Notes under the pieces: model-generated
Told to the model about the DNA's origin: nothing
What the model saw: only the letters and a program-made list of their open reading frames with translations
Databases searched by the model: none
Shown: positions 51,303 to 60,246 of the stretch, in pieces
How the letters are laid out: every line of letters begins with the position of its first letter
Position numbering within the stretch: position 1 is the first letter of the stretch
Assembly (NCBI GenBank): GCA_046331175.1
Contig: JAXLRI010000008.1
Coordinates: 62,001-126,000, forward strand
Length of the DNA stretch: 64,000 nt
Direction of reading: 5' to 3'
DNA from: JAWKIW01 sp046331175
Lineage (GTDB): Bacteria > Actinomycetota > Acidimicrobiia > Acidimicrobiales > Acidimicrobilacustridaceae
Position numbers and translations under genes: made by a program

Positions 51303-52688
51303 ATGACCACCGACGCCGACCCCACCGGACGACCCTCCGCCCAGCGGCGGGCGCTGGCCGTCGTGGCCCTGGTGTGCCCCGTCCTCGCCCTCGTGGTGGC
51401 CGTCGTCGCCATCCGCGGCGCGATCGTCGAGCTGCTCGTCGCCATCGCCGTGCTCGTCGTGCTCGTGCTCGCCGGCTGGTTCGCCGTCACCCGCACCGGC
51501 GTCGGCCGCGTCGTCGCCGCCGTCGTCGCCGTGGTCGCCGTCGCCGTGCTGGTCCTGCAGGTGGCGGTGAGCGAGCACCACGCCGTCGCCCTGCTCCTGG
51601 TGCTGGCGCTCGGCGCCGCCTCGGTCGGCGCCACCCGGGCGGCCCTGCACGAGCACGTCCCGGCGTCGGCCACCGGCACGCCGGTCGGGCCGGCGAGCAA
51701 GCCGGTGCTGATCATGAACCTCAAGTCGGGCGGCGGGAAGGCCGAGCGCTTCCACCTCGAGGACGCCTGCCGGGCCCGGGGCATCGAGCCCATCGTGCTG
51801 CGCCCGGGCAACGACCTGCGCCAGCTGGCCGAGGACGCCGTGGCCGGCGGTGCCGACGTCATCGGCATGGCCGGCGGTGACGGCTCGCAGGCCCTGGTCG
51901 CCTCGGTCGCCGCCGAGCACGACGTCGCCCACGTCTGCATCCCGGCCGGCACCCGCAACCACTTCGCCCTCGACCTCGGCCTCGACCGCGACGACGTGGT
52001 GGGCGCCCTCGACGCCTTCGCCGAGGGTGTCGAGCGCCGCATCGACCTGGCCGAGGTCAACGGCCGGGTGTTCGTCAACAACGTGTCGCTCGGCGTCTAC
52101 GCCAAGATCGTCCAGTCCCCCGAGTACCGAGACGCCAAGCGCCAGACCACCCTGGCGATGCTGCCCCAGATGCTCGGCCCCGACGCCCCGCCCTTCGACC
52201 TGCACTTCGCCGGGCCCGACGGCACCACCGTCGACGGCGCCCAGGTGGTCCAGGTCTCCAACAACCCGTACCGGCTCACGCGCCTCATCGGTGGCTTCGG
52301 CACGCGGGCCCGCATCGACACCGGCACGCTCGGCCTGGCCGCCGTGCACCTCACCCGCGACACCGACGTGGCCCGGTTCGTCGCCCTCGAGACCGCCGGC
52401 CAGCTCTCGCGCTTCGAGGGCTGGATGGAGTGGGCCAGTCCCCGCTTCGAGGTCACCAGCGACGCCCCGGTCGAGGCCGGCGTCGACGGCGAGGCACTGC
52501 TGCTCGACCCGCCGCTGGTGTTCACCTCTCGTCCGGGTGCGGTGCGCATCCGCATCCCCACCCACGCCCCCGGCCTGTCCCCCGCCGCCCAGGCGCCCGG
52601 CTCGGCGCTGACGGCCGCCGGCCGGCTGGTGCGGGTTGCCTCCGGCCGCCCCGCCGTCGAGCCCGACGACGGCAGCGGCGAGGCCTGA
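51303..52688 (+). CDS. Diacylglycerol kinase-like lipid kinase
   Basis: 461-residue protein. The first ~110 residues carry three or four membrane helices. The catalytic part has VLIMNLKSGGGKAERF, the nucleotide loop MAGGDGSQALVASVA and PAGTRNHFALDLGL, matching the DAGK/YegS lipid kinase family. The C-terminal beta domain ends in SDAPVEAGVDGEALLLDPP. It would phosphorylate a membrane lipid such as diacylglycerol or sphingoid-like alcohol using ATP. ATG 51303 follows GAGGAGCGCC. The extra N-terminal helices are unusual for soluble DAGK and make it membrane-bound. Confidence 0.85.
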   Translation: MTTDADPTGRPSAQRRALAVVALVCPVLALVVAVVAIRGAIVELLVAIAVLVVLVLAGWFAVTRTGVGRVVAAVVAVVAVAVLVLQVAVSEHHAVALLLVLALGAASVGATRAALHEHVPASATGTPVGPASKPVLIMNLKSGGGKAERFHLEDACRARGIEPIVLRPGNDLRQLAEDAVAGGADVIGMAGGDGSQALVASVAAEHDVAHVCIPAGTRNHFALDLGLDRDDVVGALDAFAEGVERRIDLAEVNGRVFVNNVSLGVYAKIVQSPEYRDAKRQTTLAMLPQMLGPDAPPFDLHFAGPDGTTVDGAQVVQVSNNPYRLTRLIGGFGTRARIDTGTLGLAAVHLTRDTDVARFVALETAGQLSRFEGWMEWASPRFEVTSDAPVEAGVDGEALLLDPPLVFTSRPGAVRIRIPTHAPGLSPAAQAPGSALTAAGRLVRVASGRPAVEPDDGSGEA

Positions 52689-52733
52689 TCGAGAGCCTCC
52701 ACACCACCCGCTCCCCCGGCTACCGGTGGAGCG

Positions 52734-53666
52734 TCAGCACGTCATGGCGTGGTTCACCAGGCACCGCTTCAAGTAGGTCATGCGGAGGATCTCGCCCGCC
52801 GGTGGGTAGGCGGCGGGCCACGCCGCCGCCTCGTTCGTCCGGACGACCGGCTGGCCCGCGAGGTACCAGCGATCGGTGCCGTAGGCGAAGGCCGCCGGCT
52901 CGACCCCGCCGGCACCGTCGTAGTTGGCCGCCGCCGGCAGCACGCCCGCCGGCGCATCGTTCCACGAGATGTCGAGGTGGACGTCGGGCCGGCCGGCGAC
53001 GTGGTAGTCGAAGAGGAAGAAGTCGAAGGTGGCCCGCTCGGCCCCCTTCACGCCGTCGTAGTCGGCCGGCACGGGGATGTCGGCGATGCCACCGGCGACG
53101 ACGTCCGCCTGGCCCCGCACGTGCCAGGTGGCGGTGGCCGGCGAGAAGGTCGCCAGGTCGGCCTTGCCGTCGCCGTCGAAGTCGGCCGGAGCGGCCACGT
53201 CGTAGTCGGGGGTGCCGGTGTGGAACGGTGCGCCGAAGGTGACCGGGTCGGCCTGGCCGCGGATCCACCACGTGGCATCGGCTTGCCGGTACCACGCCGG
53301 GTCGGTCTTGCCGTCGCCGTCGTAGTCGGACGGCACCGGCAGGATCTCGGGCTGGGGGTAGCTGGCGCCGGGCACCGAGATGGCCGGCGGCTTGGGGAAG
53401 TGGATGGTCCCCTGCGACCCCGCCGTGACCCAGTCGTCGCCGCGGACCACGGCGGCCTCCCAGACGCCGTTGCCGTCGTAGTCGCCGGCCACCGGGACGT
53501 CGCCGGACTGGCCCGTCCACAAGATGTCGCTGCCCTTCCGCCACACGCCGGAGGAGCTCATGGCGACGAGGTCGGCCTTGCTGTCGTTGTCGAAGTCGTA
53601 CGGCAGGTAGCACGCCGTCGCCCCCACGGCCAGCACCACGGCCACCGCCCACAGCTTGCGCCTCAT
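52734..53666 (-). CDS. FG-GAP/VCBS-repeat secreted protein
   Basis: 310-residue exported protein. The signal peptide ends with ATACYLPYD, a possible lipobox. The rest is a beta-propeller-like array of FG-GAP/VCBS units: FDNDSKADLVAMSS, GDYDGNGVWEAAVV, DYDGDGKTDPAWYR, DFDGDGKADLATFS, each with a calcium-binding DxDxDGxxD-type loop. Such proteins bind calcium and surface ligands. ATG 53666 has GAGG 7 bases upstream. C-terminal Cys residues may form a disulfide. Convergent with the lipid kinase. Role unknown. Confidence 0.85.
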   Translation of the reverse strand: MRRKLWAVAVVLAVGATACYLPYDFDNDSKADLVAMSSSGVWRKGSDILWTGQSGDVPVAGDYDGNGVWEAAVVRGDDWVTAGSQGTIHFPKPPAISVPGASYPQPEILPVPSDYDGDGKTDPAWYRQADATWWIRGQADPVTFGAPFHTGTPDYDVAAPADFDGDGKADLATFSPATATWHVRGQADVVAGGIADIPVPADYDGVKGAERATFDFFLFDYHVAGRPDVHLDISWNDAPAGVLPAAANYDGAGGVEPAAFAYGTDRWYLAGQPVVRTNEAAAWPAAYPPAGEILRMTYLKRCLVNHAMTC

Positions 53667-53868
53667 CACCGCACCTCACCCCACCTCTGCCGGCGGACCG
53701 CCGTCGCCGCCCCAGCAACCGTACTCGCCTGACCACCGACCCGACGAGCGGCCTGCCCGACGAGCAGCGCGGCGCGGCAGAGACACGAGCCTCGCCGCCG
53801 CCCAGCGGGGGCCGACGAGAAGCGGGGGCACGAGGGGGGGCTGCCGCGGTGACCAGGAGCACCTCCGG

Positions 53869-53874
53869 TAGCGT
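53869..53874 (+). promoter_or_regulatory. Candidate -10 TAGCGT, leaderless start
   Basis: TAGCGT ends 8 bases before ATG 53883 with no ribosome site, so the mRNA probably begins at or beside the ATG. Confidence 0.45.
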
Positions 53875-53882
53875 CGCCGGCC

Positions 53883-55778
53883 ATGACGATGTCCAGGCGA
53901 GCCTTCATCCGGCGGGTGGGTGCGGCAGCGGGGACGGCGGTGCCCCTCTGGGCGCTGGCCGCGGCCTGCGCCGGCGACCAGTCGTCGAGCCCGCCGGGCA
54001 CCAACGGCGCCGGCGGCACCACCCCCGGCTCGCTGCGCACCGGGGCCGACCTGCGCACCACCCTCGAGGCCACCATCGCCCTGGCGGCCGGCACCGGCTA
54101 CCGAGCCCTGCAGTGGGGGGCGGGCGAGCCGTTCCTCACCCGCGACGACCTCGGGGTGTCGCCCGGCGCCGACCGGGCCAAGCAGCGGCGCTCGGTCCTG
54201 TACTTCGGCCAGCTGAGCGACACGCACGTGGTCGACGCCCAGACGCCCTCGCGGGCCGACTGGACCTTCGACCTCATCAAGAACTCCAGCGCCTTCCGCG
54301 CCCAGGAGACGCTCACGGTCCACGTCCTCGCCGAGATGGTGAAGGCCGTCAACGCCCTGAACCGCAGCGTGGTCACCGGCGCCCCGTGCGCCGTCTCCGT
54401 GGTCACCGGCGATCTCACCGACTCCAAGGCGACCACCGAGCTGGGCTGGTACCTCGATGTGCTGGCCGGTGGCTCGATCACCGCCAACTCGGGGACGCCG
54501 GGCACCTACGAAGGCGTGCAGGCCTGGCCGGAGGCCACCTACGCCTACCACCCCGACGATCCCAGCAAGGACTTCTGGGGCCAGAACGGCGGCTACCCCG
54601 CCATCCCCGGGCTGCTCGACGCCGCCGTGAGCCGCTCCGTCGAGTCACCCGGCCTGGCGATGCCGTGGCTCAGCGTGATCGGCAACCACGACGACGTGTG
54701 GATGGGCACCCTCGGTCCCTACACGAAGCCCTACGACGACTTCGCCATCGGCAGCAACAAGATCGCCGTCCCGCCGCCCGACTCCTCGACGCTGCTCGGC
54801 GCGGCCACCAAGCCCGATGACCCCGCCGCCCAGGCCCAGCTGCAGAGCTTCGTCGACACCCTCGGCTCCCAGCCCGGGGTCAAGACGGTCGCCGCCGACC
54901 CCAAGCGCAAGGGGTTCACCGCCCAGGAGATCGTCAACGCCCACTTCGACGTGCGGTCCCGCTCGGGTCCGGTGGGCCACGGCTTCACCGAGGCCTCCCG
55001 CACCACCGGCGAGGCGTGGTGGACGTGGCAGGTCGGCCCGGCCGTGCGCTTCATCGCCCTCGACACCAACAACCACTACTTCGGCGCCGACGGTTCCCTC
55101 CCCCAGAACCAGTGGGAGTGGCTCGAGCAGCAGCTGATCGCCCACTCGTCGACGTACCTCGACCCCTCGGGTCAGGTCGTCACCACCAACGCCAAGGACC
55201 AGCTGATCGTCCTCCTCAGCCATCACACCAGCTGGACGATGGACAACACCGCGGCCGCCTCTGGCGACACCACGAAGCTGTACACGGGACCCGAGCTGGT
55301 CGAGCTGCTGCTGCGCTTCCCCAACGTGGTGGCGTGGGTGAACGGCCACACCCACGCCAACACCATCAAGCCGCACAAGGCCACGTCGACGATGCTCGGC
55401 GGCGGCTTCTGGGAGATCAACACGCCGAGCTGCATCGACTGGGCCCAGCAGTCGCGGATGATCGAGATCGTCGACAACCGCGACGGCACGCTGTCGCTCT
55501 TCACGCTGACGGTGGACCACGAGGGCGATCCGCAGACGGCCAAGGGCGACTTCGGCCAGACCAACATGGCCTCGCTCAGCCGCGAGCTGGCCGCCAACGC
55601 CTGGTTCTGGGACTGCGCCGCGCTGCTCGGCACGCCCCAGGACCGCAACACCGAGCTGCTGATCAAGGCCCCGTTCGACCTCTCGAAGGTCGCCGACGCC
55701 CAGCTCGAGGACCACGCCCTCACCGTCAGCCTGCGCGAGCAGGGCGCCGGTCGGCCCCTCGTCGCTGCCCCCGCCTGA
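53883..55778 (+). CDS. Tat-exported metallophosphoesterase (PPA1498-like)
   Basis: 631-residue exported calcineurin-like phosphoesterase. A Tat-type signal (MSRRAFIRRVGAAAG) starts it. Two-metal site motifs: YFGQLSDTHVVDAQ (D-x-H), VVTGDLTDS (GD-x2-D), SVIGNHDD (GNHD), VLLSHHTSW and VNGHTHANTI (GHTH). The set is complete. It resembles the TIGR03767-type actinobacterial group. It would hydrolyse a phosphate ester outside the membrane, substrate unknown. The ATG lies 8 bases after TAGCGT, so a leaderless transcript is likely. Confidence 0.88.
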   Translation: MTMSRRAFIRRVGAAAGTAVPLWALAAACAGDQSSSPPGTNGAGGTTPGSLRTGADLRTTLEATIALAAGTGYRALQWGAGEPFLTRDDLGVSPGADRAKQRRSVLYFGQLSDTHVVDAQTPSRADWTFDLIKNSSAFRAQETLTVHVLAEMVKAVNALNRSVVTGAPCAVSVVTGDLTDSKATTELGWYLDVLAGGSITANSGTPGTYEGVQAWPEATYAYHPDDPSKDFWGQNGGYPAIPGLLDAAVSRSVESPGLAMPWLSVIGNHDDVWMGTLGPYTKPYDDFAIGSNKIAVPPPDSSTLLGAATKPDDPAAQAQLQSFVDTLGSQPGVKTVAADPKRKGFTAQEIVNAHFDVRSRSGPVGHGFTEASRTTGEAWWTWQVGPAVRFIALDTNNHYFGADGSLPQNQWEWLEQQLIAHSSTYLDPSGQVVTTNAKDQLIVLLSHHTSWTMDNTAAASGDTTKLYTGPELVELLLRFPNVVAWVNGHTHANTIKPHKATSTMLGGGFWEINTPSCIDWAQQSRMIEIVDNRDGTLSLFTLTVDHEGDPQTAKGDFGQTNMASLSRELAANAWFWDCAALLGTPQDRNTELLIKAPFDLSKVADAQLEDHALTVSLREQGAGRPLVAAPA

Positions 55779-55840
55779 CCACCGTCGGCGGACGGCACCG
55801 ACCCACCCGTGATCGGCCGGGACCACCGGCGGGGGCGGGG

Positions 55841-55846
55841 TAGCGT
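55841..55846 (+). promoter_or_regulatory. Candidate -10 TAGCGT for ferredoxin operon
   Basis: TAGCGT lies 31 bases before GTG 55878 and would drive ferredoxin and its reductase. Confidence 0.4.
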
Positions 55847-55877
55847 CTGGCCCGGCGGAGACGAACGGGGGTGAGCG

Positions 55878-56099
55878 GTGCGGATCATGGTCGACCTCTC
55901 GGTGTGCCAGGGCTACGCCCAGTGCGCGTTCCTGGCGCCGGAGGTGTTCCACATGGAAGGCCGCGAGGTGCTGCTCTTCGACCCCGCCCCGACCGACGAC
56001 CGACGCCAGCAGGTCGAGCGGGCTGCCGCCGCCTGCCCGGTGCAGGCCATCGTCATCGAGGACGTCGACGTCGCCGACGCCGACCACGCCGATGGCTGA
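55878..56099 (+). CDS. P450-type [3Fe-4S] ferredoxin
   Basis: 73-residue single-cluster ferredoxin. Cluster ligands are Cys-x2-Tyr-x2-Cys (CQGYAQC) and the Cys of CPVQAI; the residue normally a fourth Cys is Tyr, as in [3Fe-4S] ferredoxins that feed P450s. The stop overlaps the reductase start by 8 bases. A GTG start follows GGGGGTGA. With the reductase next door and a P450 about 4 kb downstream it makes a complete three-part electron chain. Confidence 0.9.
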   Translation: MRIMVDLSVCQGYAQCAFLAPEVFHMEGREVLLFDPAPTDDRRQQVERAAAACPVQAIVIEDVDVADADHADG

Positions 56100-57444
56100 G
56101 CGGATCGCCATCGTCGGCGCATCCCTGGCCGGGCTCCGGGCGGCCGAGGCCATGCGCGCCACCGGCTGGGTCGGCGAGCTGCACCTCATCGGCGACGAGG
56201 AGCACCTCCCCTACGACCGCCCGCCGCTGTCCAAGCAGGTGCTGACCGGTTGGATCGACGCCGACGCCGAGCACCTCCGGCTCCCCCGCCTCGCCGACCT
56301 CGGCGACGTCCGGTGGCACCTGGGCGACGGCGCGGTCGCGCTCGATCGCGACCGCCAGGAGGTCGTCCTCGCCAGCGACACCCGCGTGGGCTTCGATCGG
56401 CTGCTGATCACCACCGGCGTGCGCAACCGGCCCTGGCCCCACCCCGACCAGGCGGCGCTCGACGGGGTGATCGGCCTCCGCACCGCCGGCGATGCCGCTC
56501 GGCTGCGAGCCGCCCTCGACGCGTCCCCGGTCCGGGTGCTGGTCGTCGGCGGCGGCTTCACCGGCGCCGAGGTGGCCTCGGCGAGCCGGGGTCGCGGGGT
56601 GGAGGTGACCCTCGTCGAGCGGGGCGACGCGCCCCTCGTCGGGGCCCTCGGCGCCACGCTGGGCGAGGTGACCAAGGCGATGCACCTCGAGCACGGCGTC
56701 GACCTGCGCTGCCACACCACCGTCGAGGCACTCGAGGGCGCCGACGGCCGCCTGCGGGCCGCCGTGCTGTCGGACGGCACCACCGTCGAGGCCGATGTGG
56801 CGGTGATCGCCCAAGGCTCCGTGCGCAACACCGAGTGGCTCGCCGGCTCGGGCCTGCTCGCCGACGAGCGGGGCGTCACCACCGACGCCGGCGGTCGGGC
56901 CTTCGGGGTGAACGACCTCGTCACCGACGACGTCTTCGCCGCCGGCGACGTGGCCCGCTTCCCCCACCCCCTGTTCGACCACCGCTTCCTGTCGTTCGAG
57001 CACTGGGCCAACGCCGTCCTGGGCGGCGAGGTGGTCGGCCGCAACATGGTGTGCCGGGCCGCCGACCGGCGGGCCCACCTGGCCGTGCCCCTCGTGTGGT
57101 CGATGCAGTTCGGGGTGGGCATCAAGGTGGCGGGCGTGCCGCAGCTGGCCGACGAGGTGGTGATCGCCCAGGGATCCACCGACGACCGCAGCTTCGTCGC
57201 CGCCTACGGTCGCGACGGCACGATCGTCGGTGCGGTGGCCTTCGACCATGCCCGGTGGATCAGCCGCTACCGCAACCTCATCGCCGAGCGGGCGCCGGTG
57301 CCGGCCCCGGTCGGCGAAGCGGCCGACCACCCCGTGGTCGCGCCTGCCGACTTCCCGCACCCCTCGGCCACCTCGCACGCGTCCGGGGTCGTCGTGAGCG
57401 GGCACTCGCCCACCGAGCTCGACGCCACCCCCGTCGGTCGGTAG
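56092..57444 (+). CDS. NAD(P)H ferredoxin reductase, FAD-dependent
   Basis: 450-residue flavoprotein. FAD motif IAIVGASLAGLRAAEAMR, NAD motif VLVVGGGFTGAEVASA and the second FAD motif DDVFAAGDVARFPHP are intact. DRPPLSKQVLTG is typical of ferredoxin reductases (adrenodoxin/putidaredoxin-reductase-like oxygenase-coupled group). It would reduce the overlapping ferredoxin from NADH or NADPH. No Cys pair for disulfide reduction is visible, so it is not a thioredoxin reductase. Strong link to the P450 downstream. Confidence 0.9.
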   Translation: MAERIAIVGASLAGLRAAEAMRATGWVGELHLIGDEEHLPYDRPPLSKQVLTGWIDADAEHLRLPRLADLGDVRWHLGDGAVALDRDRQEVVLASDTRVGFDRLLITTGVRNRPWPHPDQAALDGVIGLRTAGDAARLRAALDASPVRVLVVGGGFTGAEVASASRGRGVEVTLVERGDAPLVGALGATLGEVTKAMHLEHGVDLRCHTTVEALEGADGRLRAAVLSDGTTVEADVAVIAQGSVRNTEWLAGSGLLADERGVTTDAGGRAFGVNDLVTDDVFAAGDVARFPHPLFDHRFLSFEHWANAVLGGEVVGRNMVCRAADRRAHLAVPLVWSMQFGVGIKVAGVPQLADEVVIAQGSTDDRSFVAAYGRDGTIVGAVAFDHARWISRYRNLIAERAPVPAPVGEAADHPVVAPADFPHPSATSHASGVVVSGHSPTELDATPVGR

Positions 57445-57488
57445 GCACCGATGGTGGTCCGAGGGCGGCCGGAGCCGGATCGTCGACG

Positions 57489-59030
57489 GTGACGCGCGAT
57501 CGCTCGCCCCGGTGGGCACTCGTGGGGGTCTGCACCACGCAGGTGATGCTGATGGTCGACACCACCATCACCAGCGTGGCGCTGCCGAGCATCCAGCGCG
57601 AGCTCGGGGCCACCGCCTCGCAGCTGGCCTGGGTGCAGAACGCCTACCTGTTGGCGGTGGCCGCCCTCATGCCCTTCGCCGGCTCGTTCGGCGACCGCTA
57701 CGGCCGCAAGCGGGTCTTCGTCGCCGGCCTCGTCCTCTTCACCGTGGGATCGGCGGCGTCGGGGCTCGCCCCCGACATCGCATGGCTCATCGCCGCCCGC
57801 ACCCTCCAGGGGTCGGGAGCCGCCGTGGTCAGCGCGCTCGGCCTGTCGATCCTCGCCGCCAGCTTCGGCGTGGAGCACCTCGAGCGGCCCCTGGGCATCT
57901 GGGCGGCGTCGACGTCCCTCGGCGTGGCCGCCGGTCCCCTGCTGGGTGGCATCCTCGTCGCCGCCGTCGACTGGCGGGCCATCTACACGATCAACATCCC
58001 GATCGGCATCGCCACCGCGCTCGTCATGGCGGCCCTGGTGCCCGAGAGCCGCAGCGATCGGCGCACGACGGTCGATGCATTCGGGGCCACGTTGCTCGCC
58101 GGCGCGCTCCTCAGCGTGGTCGCCGGCCTGCACGCGCTCACCCTCGGCACCACCGACTACTCGCCGGTGCACAGCCTCGTGCCGCTGGCCTTGGCCGTGG
58201 TGCTGACCGCCGCCTTCGTCGCCCGCGAGCGCCGGGCCCACGACCCCGTCATGCCCCTCTCGCTCTTCCGGCCCCGGGCGTTCCGGGCTGCCGTCGTCGT
58301 CAGCGTCGTCGTCAACTTCGCCCTCATGGGCAGCATGTACTTCCAGTCGCTCGTGCTGCAGAACCTGCGGGGGTGGACGCCCCTGTCCACCGGCCTGCTG
58401 CTGCTCCCGCTCAACATCGCCTTGGCGATCAGCGGCCTGCGGGCGGCGAGCGTCATCAAGCGGTTCGGCAACGACGTGGTGGCGGCCGGCGGCCTGGCCC
58501 TGGCCGCCCTCGGGCTGGCCGTGCTGGTGCCGCTCGGGTTCGTCACCGGCCCGGCCCTGGTGATCGTCATCGGGGCCGGCGGTGCGCTGCTCGGCCTCGG
58601 CCTCGGATCGGCCTTCCCGAGCATCTCCGCCGCCGGCATCCGCCAGGTCGACCTGGGCGAGATGGGGGTGGCCTCGGCCACGCTCGGCGATGCCCGCCAG
58701 GTCGGTTCGACGCTGGGGATCGCCGCGCTGGTGGCGGTGATGATCGCCGTCAGCACCAGCACCTGGACGAGGCTCGGGGACGACCTCGGCCTGCCGTCGA
58801 CGTCCCTGTCGGCCGTGCAGAACGACGTGCTCGTGGGCTCGGCGCCCGCGGTCGCCGGCCGGCTGGGCGCCGAGGCGGCCGCCGCCGCCAGCCGCAGCTT
58901 CGCCGTGGGCGTGGCCGTCGCCTACGTCCTGGCCTTCCTGCTCGTGGCCGTCGCCGCCGTGTACGCCCGACGCAGCCTGCGGCCGTCGCCGGCGCCCGAC
59001 CCCGCGAGCTCGCCGGCGGGCGGCGGCTGA
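57489..59030 (+). CDS. MFS transporter, DHA2-type
   Basis: 513-residue membrane antiporter with about 14 helices. Motifs: LMVDTTITSVALPSIQRELG (helix 1), SFGDRYGRKRVFVAG (motif A), LGVAAGPLLGGILVAAVDW (motif C). The GTG start lies 44 bases after the reductase stop. The C-terminal tail is Pro/Ala-rich. In this P450 region it may export the substrate or product of the oxygenase, but that is inference from position. Confidence 0.88.
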   Translation: MTRDRSPRWALVGVCTTQVMLMVDTTITSVALPSIQRELGATASQLAWVQNAYLLAVAALMPFAGSFGDRYGRKRVFVAGLVLFTVGSAASGLAPDIAWLIAARTLQGSGAAVVSALGLSILAASFGVEHLERPLGIWAASTSLGVAAGPLLGGILVAAVDWRAIYTINIPIGIATALVMAALVPESRSDRRTTVDAFGATLLAGALLSVVAGLHALTLGTTDYSPVHSLVPLALAVVLTAAFVARERRAHDPVMPLSLFRPRAFRAAVVVSVVVNFALMGSMYFQSLVLQNLRGWTPLSTGLLLLPLNIALAISGLRAASVIKRFGNDVVAAGGLALAALGLAVLVPLGFVTGPALVIVIGAGGALLGLGLGSAFPSISAAGIRQVDLGEMGVASATLGDARQVGSTLGIAALVAVMIAVSTSTWTRLGDDLGLPSTSLSAVQNDVLVGSAPAVAGRLGAEAAAAASRSFAVGVAVAYVLAFLLVAVAAVYARRSLRPSPAPDPASSPAGGG

Positions 59031-59036
59031 CGCCAC

Positions 59037-60146
59037 TCAGACGAGGTCGTGCACGAACGCCACCGCGTCGCACGCCACCGCGGCATCGTGCATGCGCGAG
59101 GCAACCCGCTCGTTGGTCTCACGGTTGCGCTCGTCGTCCCAGGCCACCAGCTCGATGAGCGTGCCCAGCTGCAGCGCGAACACCAGGCCCAGCCGGTAGT
59201 CGAACCACGCATCCTCGGGGTCGTAGCCCGTCACCCCGTGCTCCTCCAGCGCCGTGCGCCACAGCTCGCACACCCGACGGTGCTCGTCGAGGTCGGGACC
59301 GTACGAGGGCGAGTCGGCCATGATGCGGGCCACGTCGTGGGCCCCGATGCCGCGCCCCGCCATCTGGAAGTCGAAGACCGCGACCCGATAGCCGTCGGCA
59401 TCGGTCCCCGCCATGCGGAGGTTGTCGGCCCGGAAGTCGCCGTCGAACACGCAGTGGGTCCGCTCCGCGGCGATGGCCAGCAGGGCCGGGTAGTGGGGGT
59501 AGATCTCGTCGCCGATCCGAGCCATGTCCGGGTGGATCGGGGCGATGAGGTCTCGCACCCCGGGCCACAGGTCGGGCACCTGGTCGGTCAGGAGGTAGCG
59601 GTTGCGAGGGAGCCACCGCAGCTCGTCACGCTCGACGTCGTCCCAGGCCCAGGCGTGCAGCGGCGCCACGGCCGCGATCGCCACCTCGAGCTGGGCGGCG
59701 TCGAGGCCGTCGTGCTGGTCGGACGCGCTCCACGCGCTGTAGTCCTCCATGACCAGGAGGCCGTCGTAGCCGTCGGGCGAGGCCTCGCCGTACCAGCACG
59801 CGGGGGTGCGGGTCTCGATGTGTGGCGCCACCGAGTCGTAGAAGCCCACCTCGATCGCCCACATCGGGCCGAGCAGCGAGTTGTCGGCGCTCGAACCGGT
59901 GTCGACGGTGTTGGCGATGAGCTTGCTGCGCTTGACGATCACGTCGGTGGGGGCGTCGCCGGCCGGACCGTCGTAGCCGAGCAGCACCCGCTCGATCGTG
60001 CAGCTCGTCCCCGGCGTGCCGCCGAGGAGGTCGTGGTGGGCCCGGTCGACGCTCGATCCCTCGGGCAGGCCGGCCGACCGCATCACCCCGGTCCACCAGG
60101 CGGCATCGTCGAGGCGGGCCTTGGTGCTCCAGGGCGCGTCGAACAT
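59037..60146 (-). CDS. Phosphotransferase (aminoglycoside/ecdysteroid kinase-like)
   Basis: 369-residue kinase-like protein. The catalytic loop is CVFDGDFRADNLRM, with Asp-Gly-Asp replacing the usual His-Gly-Asp, and the metal-binding DFQ segment is VAVFDFQMAGRG. An N-terminal Lys (VIVKRSK) and VMEDYSAW supply the nucleotide pocket. Such proteins phosphorylate small alcohols, CoA-like or antibiotic substrates. The gene diverges from the P450 by 100 bases, which suggests shared control. The His to Asp change at the loop is known in some family members; activity is likely but unproved. Confidence 0.8.
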   Translation of the reverse strand: MFDAPWSTKARLDDAAWWTGVMRSAGLPEGSSVDRAHHDLLGGTPGTSCTIERVLLGYDGPAGDAPTDVIVKRSKLIANTVDTGSSADNSLLGPMWAIEVGFYDSVAPHIETRTPACWYGEASPDGYDGLLVMEDYSAWSASDQHDGLDAAQLEVAIAAVAPLHAWAWDDVERDELRWLPRNRYLLTDQVPDLWPGVRDLIAPIHPDMARIGDEIYPHYPALLAIAAERTHCVFDGDFRADNLRMAGTDADGYRVAVFDFQMAGRGIGAHDVARIMADSPSYGPDLDEHRRVCELWRTALEEHGVTGYDPEDAWFDYRLGLVFALQLGTLIELVAWDDERNRETNERVASRMHDAAVACDAVAFVHDLV

Positions 60147-60216
60147 GATCCACTCCTCTGCGTCGGATCCGCCGGTGCGACCCCCCCCCGCCGAGGTCGG
60201 GGTGGATCGCCGCCGG

Positions 60217-60222
60217 TAGTGT
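60217..60222 (+). promoter_or_regulatory. Candidate -10 TAGTGT for P450
   Basis: TAGTGT in gccggtagtgtacgg lies 24 bases before ATG 60247, with a GGGAGG site between. Confidence 0.4.
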
Positions 60223-60246
60223 ACGGCCGGTTCGGGGAGGGAGCAG

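Noticed and set aside
60181..60189. Phase-variable poly-C tract between P450 and kinase genes
   Set aside because: A run of nine C bases is not rare in this composition and lies outside the likely promoter core.
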